This document shows, one piece after another, positions 28,845 to 36,594 of a DNA stretch of 64,000 nt (position 1 is its first letter; each line of letters starts with the position of its first letter). A program made the translations under genes and the position numbers. The DNA lies in contig JAEWRE010000066.1 of assembly GCA_023460235.1 (NCBI GenBank), positions 1 to 64,000 on the forward strand, read 5' to 3'. The notes beneath the pieces were generated by a model. That model worked only from the letters and a program-made list of their open reading frames with translations, was not told the DNA's origin and searched no databases. Source of the DNA: Bacillota bacterium. GTDB lineage: Bacteria > Bacillota > Clostridia > TANB77 > CAG-465.

Positions 28845-29564
28845 ATGAAATATATGACGAAGAGTTGGTATAATAATATGACAAAATTATTTATACCTAT
28901 AGAATTTAATGAATGTCAAGATGCTAATACTTTTTCGGATACTGTTTTTAAAAAGTATTATTTAAAAGATTTAGAAGAATATTTAGATTTCACAGAGTGC
29001 TATCCTACGAGAAAAAAAGCCATTGATTTATTTGAAAAAGATTTTGAAAAAAAAATATTATTAGTAAAAGAGTACTTTCCGAGTGAATTCTTAGAAAATG
29101 TAAAGGATTTAAGAATGCTAGCATTAGGAAAAGTAGAAAAAGAAAATATTGATTACATAAATAAAATTTTGAATCAAAAACGTTTAAACTGTGAAAAAAT
29201 ACTAGAAGAATATGACATGGAATATAATAAAATAAAAGATAAACTATCAAATAATATAAAAAAAAATTCAACATTTCATGATTGTATGATTACAGAAATT
29301 ATAAAAACAAATAATAAACTCGTTATAAAAATAGATAATTCTGCTAACTCCGGAAACATTAGTATAATAGAATTTAAAGATTATGAAATTATAGAAGAGG
29401 AAATGGAATTTATTAATGGTTGGATATTATATGATGAAATATATATTGTAGAGAATGAATATGAATTACATTTGTTAATAGAGGCACCTAAAGATAATAA
29501 TTTTGAATTAGGCTATTTTACAATTAAAGCAAAAGATATGATTTTTAATGCTTCTAAATCATAA
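28845..29564 (+). CDS. DUF4085-like protein, candidate immunity partner of the RHS tip
   Basis: 239 residues from the ATG at 28845, preceded by AAGGAG and 20 bp after the RHS stop. An in-frame TTG at 28800 inside the toxin tip is rejected. The N-terminal MKYMTKSWY, the LRMLALGKV segment, FHDCMI and the closing beta-rich region (ENEYELHLLIEA) resemble my recollection of DUF4085 proteins. No signal peptide or membrane helix, so it is cytoplasmic. Position immediately after an RHS toxin-like tip is the standard place for an immunity gene, so that role is inferred. The family match is from memory and should be searched. Confidence 0.8.
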   Translation: MKYMTKSWYNNMTKLFIPIEFNECQDANTFSDTVFKKYYLKDLEEYLDFTECYPTRKKAIDLFEKDFEKKILLVKEYFPSEFLENVKDLRMLALGKVEKENIDYINKILNQKRLNCEKILEEYDMEYNKIKDKLSNNIKKNSTFHDCMITEIIKTNNKLVIKIDNSANSGNISIIEFKDYEIIEEEMEFINGWILYDEIYIVENEYELHLLIEAPKDNNFELGYFTIKAKDMIFNASKS

Positions 29565-29615
29565 TATATATACGAATAAAAAAATCATATATAAATATAT
29601 ATATATTTGATACTT

Positions 29616-29646
29616 AAAGATAGTCAGTTTATCTGACTATCTTTTG
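29616..29646 (+). terminator. Rho-independent terminator after the RHS/immunity pair
   Basis: Perfect 12-bp stem AAAGATAGTCAG (29616-29627) / CTGACTATCTTT (29633-29644), loop TTTAT, short T-tract. The remainder of the 308-bp gap up to 29872 holds a small inverted repeat (GATTATA/TATAATC near 29712-29728) and the promoter below. Confidence 0.85.
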
Positions 29647-29760
29647 TGTAATGTTGTAAATATAAGCTGTTTTCGTTAAAATACGTTTAAAAATTTACAG
29701 TATCTTAAGTGATTATAATATATAATCAGAATAAATTTATATTTGTAATATAAATAATTA

Positions 29761-29789
29761 TTGTTTATTATTTAGTATTATGGTATAAT
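29761..29789 (+). promoter_or_regulatory. Promoter of the Fic toxin-antitoxin operon
   Basis: TTGTTT (29761-29766), 17-bp spacer, TATAAT (29784-29789). About 84 bp upstream of the antitoxin start. Confidence 0.65.
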
Positions 29790-29872
29790 ATTATTATGTT
29801 ATTTTGTATTCTAATATTTAAATAACAGGCAAATATAAATGTTTATTTGTATACAAAGGAGTGATTTTTTAA

Positions 29873-30043
29873 ATGTCACAAGAAGAAAGAATGGTTGAAA
29901 ATATAAAGACAACTATGGCTGTAGAAGGATTATTTTTACAAGACCAAGATGTTAGTTTAATCATGCAATTTTTAAATAAAGAAATAACTGAAGAACAAGG
30001 AATTGATATGATAAAATCTGACATTTTAAGTCAGATGAGGTAG
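29873..30043 (+). CDS. VbhA-like antitoxin of a Fic module
   Basis: 56-residue protein, short enough to be missed by gene callers. The start ATG follows AAGGAG at 29857-29862. It contains the class I Fic inhibitory motif (S/T)xxxE(G/N) as T14-M-A-V-E18-G19, inside a first helix, followed by a second charged helix (NKEITEEQGIDMIKSDI), the layout of VbhA/antitoxin domains. The toxin gene begins 3 bp after its stop. In this family the antitoxin Glu enters the Fic ATP pocket and blocks AMP transfer (known for VbhA/VbhT). Assignment rests on motif plus context. Confidence 0.85.
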   Translation: MSQEERMVENIKTTMAVEGLFLQDQDVSLIMQFLNKEITEEQGIDMIKSDILSQMR

Positions 30044-30046
30044 CCT

Positions 30047-30631
30047 ATGTACGAAGCTGTAGATTCAAAATATACGTACAAAGGTACTGATATATTAAAA
30101 AATAAATTAAATATAATGGATGAAGATCTCTTAAAAGAATATCAAACAAAAGTTGTTGGTTTTAAACTATCAACTATTAACTATGTTAAAATGAATGATA
30201 AATTTGATTCTAAAAGACTTAAATTTATTCACAAATATCTATTTGATGAAGTATATTTTTTTGGTGGAGAATATAGACAAGAAAATATATCAAAAGATAA
30301 TTTTAGATTCTCAGAATATGTTTATATTGAAGGAAATACTGATAAGATAATGTCTGAAATAAATGTTGAAGAACTAAAAAAACTATCTTTTGAAGATTTC
30401 ACTGAAAAGGTATCATATATAATGACTGAACTTAATGTTCTACACCCTTTTAGAGAAGGAAATGGAAGAACAATAAGAGAATTTATTCGTGAACTTTGTG
30501 ATGAGTGTGGATATTTGATTAATTGGTCAGAAGTAGATTATCAAGATATATTAAGAGTCAACATAGAAGCAGTACTTGATGAAACAAATCAGATTAAATT
30601 ATTAAGAGAGACTATAAAGAGAAAGAATTAA
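30047..30631 (+). CDS. Fic-domain AMP-transferase toxin
   Basis: 194 residues forming a single compact Fic domain. The active-site motif HPFREGNGR is at residues 133-141 (family HxFx(D/E)GNGR), with catalytic His133. An upstream flap-like segment EYRQENISKDNFRFSEY is present. There is no N-terminal inhibitory helix in the protein itself, consistent with a class I toxin inhibited in trans by the 56-residue protein just upstream. Relatives AMPylate DNA gyrase and topoisomerase IV (VbhT, FicT); the target here is not shown. It ends 23 bp before the CPBP gene, so the three may form an operon. Confidence 0.93.
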   Translation: MYEAVDSKYTYKGTDILKNKLNIMDEDLLKEYQTKVVGFKLSTINYVKMNDKFDSKRLKFIHKYLFDEVYFFGGEYRQENISKDNFRFSEYVYIEGNTDKIMSEINVEELKKLSFEDFTEKVSYIMTELNVLHPFREGNGRTIREFIRELCDECGYLINWSEVDYQDILRVNIEAVLDETNQIKLLRETIKRKN

Positions 30632-30654
30632 AATTATTACGAGGAGAGATTATT

Positions 30655-31260
30655 ATGGATTTATTTTTTAGTATTTTGATAAGTGCAATTGTACAAGTTA
30701 TACTATTTGCATTATTACCATTAGTTTGGTGGTTTATAACTGCTAGAAAAAAAGAGAAATACTTACAATGGTTAGGTATAAAAAAGATAGAAAATAAAAA
30801 ACAAGTTACTGTATATGCTTCAATCACACTTGTAATATTTATATTCCTTTCAATTTTTATATTATATACTATTAAGGATATTGAAACAGCAACTTCTAAA
30901 TTTAGTGGATTAGGGTTTAGTGGATTTGTACCAGTGATTATATATTCTTTTATTCAAACAGCAGGTGCAGAAGAAATATTATTTAGAGGATTTTTATTAA
31001 AGCGAATTAGCAATAAGTTTGGTTTTATGACAGGTAATATAATTCAAAGTGTAGTATTTGGAATGATGCACGGAATTGCATTTTTTAGTGTATTATCATT
31101 AGATAAAATAATAATAATAGTGTTATTTACAGGTATTATTGGTTATGTTATGGGCTATATAAATGAAAAAAAAGCCAATGGTTCACTTATTCCAAGTTGG
31201 ATGATTCACGGATTTGCAAATTTATTTTCATCAATAGTTGCCTTATTTAATATAATATAA
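30655..31260 (+). CDS. CPBP-family intramembrane glutamic protease
   Basis: 201 residues with several hydrophobic helices. The catalytic EExxxR motif is EEILFR at residues 106-111, with His139 in the GMMHG motif and a further His185 in MIHGFAN, the CPBP (CAAX protease/Abi) pattern. It is a membrane protein expected to cleave within or near the membrane. Relatives act in prenyl-protein processing, bacteriocin self-immunity or phage abortive infection; which applies is unknown. Next to Fic and RHS genes, a stress or defence role is plausible but inferred. GAGGAGAG precedes the ATG. Confidence 0.93.
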   Translation: MDLFFSILISAIVQVILFALLPLVWWFITARKKEKYLQWLGIKKIENKKQVTVYASITLVIFIFLSIFILYTIKDIETATSKFSGLGFSGFVPVIIYSFIQTAGAEEILFRGFLLKRISNKFGFMTGNIIQSVVFGMMHGIAFFSVLSLDKIIIIVLFTGIIGYVMGYINEKKANGSLIPSWMIHGFANLFSSIVALFNII

Positions 31261-31321
31261 ATTGTTATTTTTTATAGTATATTATTGAATAAATAAAAAT
31301 TATTGAGAGAAATAATAAGAT

Positions 31322-31348
31322 AAAGGAGTTATAATGCTCCTTTTTTAT
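31322..31348 (+). terminator. Terminator after the CPBP gene
   Basis: Stem AAAGGAG (31322-31328) / CTCCTTT (31337-31343) followed by TTTTAT. Confidence 0.7.
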
Positions 31349-31371
31349 ATATGATTTGTTAGGAGATTATT

Positions 31372-32163
31372 ATGAAATTATTAAGTTATAATATATTTGG
31401 TTTAAAAGATACAGAAAAAGGTGTGCCTGATTGGAATATAAGACAAGAGAATGTTTCAAGAATGTTAAATATTATATTAAAAGATAGTGAAATTAAAGTT
31501 GCATGTTTTCAAGAAGTAAATCTTAATAACATGGATAATTTATCTAATATATTAATAGATAATAATTTTGTAATGTTAGATAAATTTCCAATGAAGACAG
31601 AATCATATAATCAGTATAATATAATAGCAGTAAGGAAAGAATTGATTAATAATATTGAAAATGTTATTTGTATTCCACATGGAAAAGATGATACATATGT
31701 AAATGTTGAAAAACAAGAAATTGATTATCAAATGAGTGATTATAGAACAACGATATTTGTGCAAATTACGATTGATGGTAGTAAATATTTAATAGGTAAT
31801 ACACATACAGACTATATATCTACAGAAGGTAAAATAAAAGGTGTTATAAAATCACTAAACTATATGGATACTATTGAATCTGACTATAAGGTTTTAATTG
31901 GTGATATGAATATGGTAACTCATATGTCTGAAGCATATAACATATTAAAGTCAAATAATAATTATATTACACTTTCAAGAAGTAAGAACTTTGACATTTT
32001 AGATAATTCATGGCATGGATATGGATTAAAAGAACAAGTTAATGTGGATTTTGCATTTGTTGAGAAAAGTAAATATGAAAAATATGAATATAAAATTATA
32101 AAACAAGAAAATATGTACGATGAGGGTTCTGATCATAGACCAGTAATAATAACAGTATTATAA
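31372..32163 (+). CDS. Endonuclease/exonuclease/phosphatase (EEP) family hydrolase
   Basis: 263 residues. Metal and catalytic motifs of the DNase I-like fold are present in order: SYNIFG at the N-terminus, CFQEVN with the metal-binding Glu, GNTHTD, GDMNM with catalytic Asp and Asn, and the terminal SDHRPV with the Asp-His pair. No signal peptide or membrane segment, so an intracellular phosphodiesterase or phosphatase is likely. The substrate could be nucleic acid, a phospholipid or a sugar phosphate and cannot be told from sequence. Monocistronic as far as seen. Confidence 0.92.
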   Translation: MKLLSYNIFGLKDTEKGVPDWNIRQENVSRMLNIILKDSEIKVACFQEVNLNNMDNLSNILIDNNFVMLDKFPMKTESYNQYNIIAVRKELINNIENVICIPHGKDDTYVNVEKQEIDYQMSDYRTTIFVQITIDGSKYLIGNTHTDYISTEGKIKGVIKSLNYMDTIESDYKVLIGDMNMVTHMSEAYNILKSNNNYITLSRSKNFDILDNSWHGYGLKEQVNVDFAFVEKSKYEKYEYKIIKQENMYDEGSDHRPVIITVL

Positions 32164-32229
32164 AAACTAATATATATATTAAATTTATTTTATAGTATAA
32201 TAGTTATATTAATAAAGGTGGTAGATAAA

Positions 32230-32739
32230 ATGGAAATTGAAATGTTAGATCTAGTTGATGAAAATGATAATGTAATTGGAATTGAAGAAAGAAATACTGC
32301 TTTAAAACAAAAAAGAAATAATATTAGAGTTATAAATATATTTATAACTACATCTGATAACAAAATAATAGTACCATTAAGAAGCCCTAATAGAAGAATA
32401 TTTCCGAATTGCTATGATTTTTCAGTAGGTGGTTTTGTTACTAGTGGAGATGATTATGAAAAGACTGCATATAAGGAACTAGAAGAAGAGTTAGGAATAA
32501 GAAATGTAAAATTAGAAGAAATAGGATATTTTAAACCATCTGATATAAATACTGCCTGTTTTTCTAAATTATATAAATTTACATATGATGGATATTTAGA
32601 TTACGATAAGGATGGTATTTCTGAAATATTATATTTTACAAAAGAAGAAATAAAAGATAAACTGATAAAAATACCAGAAAAATTTAAACGTGATTATAAT
32701 GAACTATTTACATGGGCATTAAATAATAGTAAAATATAA
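32230..32739 (+). CDS. NUDIX hydrolase, IPP-isomerase-like type
   Basis: 169 residues from the ATG at 32230; the in-frame GTG at 32218 is part of the AAGGTGG ribosome site. The Nudix box is near residue 72: G-x5-D-x7-KELEEELGI, that is consensus G-x5-E-x7-REUxEExGU with the first Glu as Asp and Arg as Lys, while the catalytic EE pair is intact. The N-terminal part (LDLVDENDNVIGI) resembles the YfcD/IPP isomerase-like subgroup of NUDIX proteins. Substrate unknown. The 20 bases around its start match those of gltX exactly. Confidence 0.9.
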   Translation: MEIEMLDLVDENDNVIGIEERNTALKQKRNNIRVINIFITTSDNKIIVPLRSPNRRIFPNCYDFSVGGFVTSGDDYEKTAYKELEEELGIRNVKLEEIGYFKPSDINTACFSKLYKFTYDGYLDYDKDGISEILYFTKEEIKDKLIKIPEKFKRDYNELFTWALNNSKI

Positions 32740-32820
32740 CAAACTAAAAATTTTAGAGTTAATTTTCTATATATTGTTATATGATTAAATATAAAATAAG
32801 TTTATTATTTTAAAAATGAT

Positions 32821-32849
32821 TTGAAATTTAAGATATATAATGATACAAT
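32821..32849 (+). promoter_or_regulatory. Promoter of the histidine phosphatase gene
   Basis: TTGAAA (32821-32826), 17-bp spacer, TACAAT (32844-32849). Strongly similar in spacer and downstream sequence to the ileS promoter at 33530. Confidence 0.75.
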
Positions 32850-32872
32850 ATTTCCAGCTAGGAGTGATAATT

Positions 32873-33412
32873 ATGAAAATATATGTTACTAGGCATGGAC
32901 AAACAGATATGAATGTAAAAGAACTTCTTAATGGAAAAAGAAGTGATGAAGATATCAATGATACTGGAATTCAACAAGCAAAAATAATATCTGAATTTAT
33001 GAAAGATAAGAAGGTAGATTTAATTATATCTTCACCTATGCTAAGAACTAGACATACATCAGAAATTATTAATGTTAAATGTGCACCTATAATAGAAGAT
33101 GATAGAATAATTGATTTAGATTTAGGAAATGGAACGTTTAAAGGTTATGATTATATGATTTTTGAAGATTATTATAATCTTAATCGTAAAGGTAGTTATA
33201 AAGATATTGAAGATATAGATAAATTGATTAAGAGAGTCTATGACTTTTTAGATTCTCTAAAAGAAAAGAATAAAAGAGAAACAATTTTAATTGTAACTCA
33301 TGCAGCGGTTGCTAAAGTTATTCATATGTATTTTTATGGAATACCAAAAAGCAATAATATTGATGAGTACTATTTAGAAAATTGCCAAATAAGAGAATAT
33401 GAAATGTTATAA
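32873..33412 (+). CDS. Histidine phosphatase family protein (phosphoglycerate mutase-like)
   Basis: 179 residues from the ATG at 32873 with AGGAG at 32860-32864; an upstream in-frame start at 32840 falls in the promoter and is rejected. The catalytic RHG motif is in VTRHGQTDMN near the N-terminus. SSPMLRTRHT supplies the second Arg, and VTHAAVAK the C-terminal catalytic His. Its size fits small broad-specificity phosphatases (PhoE/CobC/GpmB type) rather than dedicated dPGM, and gpmI already serves glycolysis. Substrate unknown. Confidence 0.92.
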   Translation: MKIYVTRHGQTDMNVKELLNGKRSDEDINDTGIQQAKIISEFMKDKKVDLIISSPMLRTRHTSEIINVKCAPIIEDDRIIDLDLGNGTFKGYDYMIFEDYYNLNRKGSYKDIEDIDKLIKRVYDFLDSLKEKNKRETILIVTHAAVAKVIHMYFYGIPKSNNIDEYYLENCQIREYEML

Positions 33413-33529
33413 ATTATGTATTAATTATTAGATGGAGGAAACTTGTGCAAGGTTTACTTCATTTTTAAATATTAAATAAGGCAAAGACAAAATAATATTA
33501 AAAAACAATGAGTAAAATATACAAATAAT

Positions 33530-33558
33530 TTGAAATTTATCAAATATAATGATATAAT
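33530..33558 (+). promoter_or_regulatory. Promoter of ileS
   Basis: TTGAAA (33530-33535), 17-bp spacer, TATAAT (33553-33558), only about 25 bp before the start codon. There is no room for a T-box leader between this promoter and ileS. Confidence 0.75.
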
Positions 33559-33582
33559 ACTTCAAACAGAGGAGTGAAAGTT

Positions 33583-36372
33583 ATGGAAAGTGAAGAAAAA
33601 AAAGATTATTCAAAAACATTGAATTTACCTCAAACTGATTTTCAAATGAGAGGTAATTTACCAGCTAAAGAACCAGAAATTCTTGATAAGATGCTAAATG
33701 ATAAAGTATATTATTTAGGACTTGATAAAAATAAAAATACTGGAAAAAGATTTGTATTACATGATGGACCACCTTATGCTAATGGTGACATACATACAGG
33801 TCATGCTCTAGATAAAATATTAAAAGATATAGTTATAAGATACAAGACTATGAATGGATATTATGCTCCATATGTTCCTGGTTGGGATACACATGGATTA
33901 CCAATAGAGAAAAAAGTACAACAAGAGTTAAAAATAACTAAAGATGATGTTGGTGTTGCAAAGTTTAGAGAAGTATGTAAAGACTATGCTTTAAATGCAG
34001 TTGAAAAGACAGCTAAACAATTTGAAAGATTAGGTGGACTTGGAGACTATAGAGATAAATCAAAGAGATACTTAACATTAAATAAAGATTTTGAATCTAA
34101 ACAAATTGGTGTATTCTGGGATATGTTCAAAGGTGGACACATCTATAGAGACTTAAAGCCAGTTTACTGGTGTAGTGATTGTGAAACAGCACTTGCAGAA
34201 GCTGAAATCGAATACGCTGATGATACTACTACATCAATATATGTTAAGTTTAGAGTAAAAGAAGATAAAGGTTTATTTGCTAAATATGGAGATTTAAAAG
34301 ATACATATATAGTTATTTGGACTACTACACCTTGGACTCTACCTGGTAACCAAGCAATAACTCTAAATCCAGATTATAGCTATGCTTTAGTAGAAGCAAA
34401 AAAAGATGATTTAACAGAAAGATATATTCTTGCTAAAGAACTTGTAGAAAAAGTGATGGAAATGGGTTCTATAGAAGAATACAAAATAATTGCTGAATTT
34501 AAAGGTAGTGAACTTGAGAATGTTGTATGTTTAAATCCAGTTATTGAAAATAAAACTTCAAGAGTAATACTTGGATCAGATAAGGATCTTTTAGTTAGTT
34601 TAGATGCTGGTACTGGTTGTGTACATACTGCTCCAGGACATGGACATGAAGATTATCTAGCTTGTAAAAGATATAAAGATATTGAAATAATAGTTCCTGT
34701 AGATGCACATGGTAAAATGACAGAACTTGCAGGACAATTTGCTGGAATGTACTATGCAAAAGCAAACAATGCTATTATAGAATTTCTAACTGAATCAAAG
34801 GATTTATTTGCTGCTAAGAAACTAGAGCATCCATATCCACATTGTTGGAGATGTAAAAAGCCAGTTATATATAGAGCAACTACTCAATGGTTTGCTTCAA
34901 TTGATGGTTTTAGACAAAAAGCCTTAGAAGAAATTAAAAATGTAAAATGGTACCCTGATTGGGGTGTTGATAGAATGACTAACATGATAAAAGACAGAAC
35001 AGACTGGTGTATATCAAGACAAAGAAGCTGGGGTGTACCAATTCCTATATTCTATTGCAAAGATTGTGGAAAAGAATTAATAAATGAGGATACAATAAAT
35101 AAAATAAGAGAAAGATTTGAACAAAATGGCTCAAATAGTTGGTTTGAATTAACACCAGAACAACTTATAGGTAATGATTTTAAATGTGAATGTGGTAGTA
35201 CTGAACTTATTAAAGAAACTGACATAATGGACGTTTGGTTTGACTCTGGTTCATCACATGAAGCTGTGCTTAATTCAAATTATGGATTGCCAGGAGGTCC
35301 AGCAGAAATGTACATGGAAGGTAATGATCAATATAGAGGATGGTTCCAATCTTCACTTTTAACATCTGTTGCTACAAAGGGATATGCACCATATAAAGAG
35401 GTTGTAACTCATGGAATGGTAGTAGATGGAGAAGGAAAGAAAATGTCTAAATCTCTTGGTAATGGTATTGCACCACTTGATATAGTCGATGAATTTGGAG
35501 CAGATATACTAAGACTTTGGGCTACATCTTCAGATTATCATAGTGAAATAAGGTTATCAAAAGACATATTAAAACAAGTATCAGAAGTATATAAGAAAAT
35601 AAGAAATACTATAAGATTTTTACTTGGTAATACATTTGATTTTGATCCAAAAGTTGATTATGTTGAATATGAAAAAAGAGATGAACTAGATAAATACATG
35701 ATGTATAAACTAAATAGATTAGTTACATATATAAATGAAGCATATAATAAATATGAATATCATTTAGTATATAATGAACTACATAGATTCTGTACAACTG
35801 AATTAAGTAGTAAATATTTAGATGTTATAAAAGATAGATTATATACATTTAGATCAAATCATGAGCTAAGACGTAGTAGTCAATCTACAATGCAAGATAT
35901 ACTTGAAGTATTAACTAGACTTATATCTCCAATACTAGTATTTACATCTGAAGAAATATATGGATATATAAACACTGTAGGAGACAAGAAAGTAAGTATT
36001 TTACTTGAAGAGTTCCCAGCAGAAACTGATAGATATAATGATGACGAATTAATTGCTAAATGGGATAAAATATTTGAAGTTAAAGAATCATTTGCAAAGG
36101 ATGTTGAAAACGCAAGAGCTGAAAAGAAAATAGGCAGTGCACTTGATGCTAAATTAACAATTTATGCAAATGGAGAAGAGTATGAATTTATAAATGAGAA
36201 TAAAGAAAATATCGCTCTTGTTGCAATAATATCTGAGCTTGAAGTAGTAAAATCAGATGAATATAAAGTTGTAGTTGAGAAATCTACTGGAGCAAAATGC
36301 CCAAGATGTTGGACTTATTCAAATGATATTGATAGTGAAGGCATTTGTAAAAAATGTATAGATAATATGTAA
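33583..36372 (+). CDS. ileS: Isoleucyl-tRNA synthetase
   Basis: Class Ia synthetase charging tRNA-Ile, with a CP1 editing domain. It has 929 residues from the ATG at 33583 (in-frame GTG at 33574 overlaps the AGAGGAG ribosome site). The HIGH motif is in DIHTGHAL (about residues 68-75), KMSKS at residues 620-624 (GKKMSKSLGN), and editing-domain landmarks TTPWTLPGNQA and TGCVHTAPGHGHEDY are present. The C-terminal zinc finger is CPRCW...CKKC. The zinc-binding bacterial form is the mupirocin-sensitive type by family knowledge. Transcription starts close to the gene, so no T-box is seen. Confidence 0.98.
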   Translation: MESEEKKDYSKTLNLPQTDFQMRGNLPAKEPEILDKMLNDKVYYLGLDKNKNTGKRFVLHDGPPYANGDIHTGHALDKILKDIVIRYKTMNGYYAPYVPGWDTHGLPIEKKVQQELKITKDDVGVAKFREVCKDYALNAVEKTAKQFERLGGLGDYRDKSKRYLTLNKDFESKQIGVFWDMFKGGHIYRDLKPVYWCSDCETALAEAEIEYADDTTTSIYVKFRVKEDKGLFAKYGDLKDTYIVIWTTTPWTLPGNQAITLNPDYSYALVEAKKDDLTERYILAKELVEKVMEMGSIEEYKIIAEFKGSELENVVCLNPVIENKTSRVILGSDKDLLVSLDAGTGCVHTAPGHGHEDYLACKRYKDIEIIVPVDAHGKMTELAGQFAGMYYAKANNAIIEFLTESKDLFAAKKLEHPYPHCWRCKKPVIYRATTQWFASIDGFRQKALEEIKNVKWYPDWGVDRMTNMIKDRTDWCISRQRSWGVPIPIFYCKDCGKELINEDTINKIRERFEQNGSNSWFELTPEQLIGNDFKCECGSTELIKETDIMDVWFDSGSSHEAVLNSNYGLPGGPAEMYMEGNDQYRGWFQSSLLTSVATKGYAPYKEVVTHGMVVDGEGKKMSKSLGNGIAPLDIVDEFGADILRLWATSSDYHSEIRLSKDILKQVSEVYKKIRNTIRFLLGNTFDFDPKVDYVEYEKRDELDKYMMYKLNRLVTYINEAYNKYEYHLVYNELHRFCTTELSSKYLDVIKDRLYTFRSNHELRRSSQSTMQDILEVLTRLISPILVFTSEEIYGYINTVGDKKVSILLEEFPAETDRYNDDELIAKWDKIFEVKESFAKDVENARAEKKIGSALDAKLTIYANGEEYEFINENKENIALVAIISELEVVKSDEYKVVVEKSTGAKCPRCWTYSNDIDSEGICKKCIDNM

Positions 36373-36390
36373 TTTAATATTAAATTTAAA

Positions 36391-36437
36391 AGCACTTCAT
36401 AACGTAAAATAAAATTTATATTATGAAGTGTTTTTTT
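36391..36437 (+). terminator. Rho-independent terminator after ileS
   Basis: Stem CACTTCATAA (36393-36402) / TTATGAAGTG (36421-36430) followed by seven Ts. Confidence 0.85.
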
Positions 36438-36491
36438 ATACTATAAAATAAAAAAATAAATTTAAATTATTACAATATATATTAGTATTTT

Positions 36492-36500
36492 TGTTATAAT
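36492..36500 (+). promoter_or_regulatory. Extended -10 promoter of the first pilin-like giant gene
   Basis: TGT followed by TATAAT (36495-36500), an extended -10. A weak TTACAA at 36470-36475 has a 19-bp spacer. Leaves a leader of about 85 nt. Confidence 0.5.
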
Positions 36501-36594
36501 GTATATGTTTTTTACAGAAAATAACTAAAAAGAGAATTATAATTATACATTTAACTAGAATAATTGTACTGGATAAAATTAGGAGGAAAATCAT

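Noticed and set aside
33413..33582. T-box riboswitch before ileS
   Set aside because: No AGGGTGGNACCGCG-like T-box or antiterminator is present and the promoter lies about 25 bp from the start codon.
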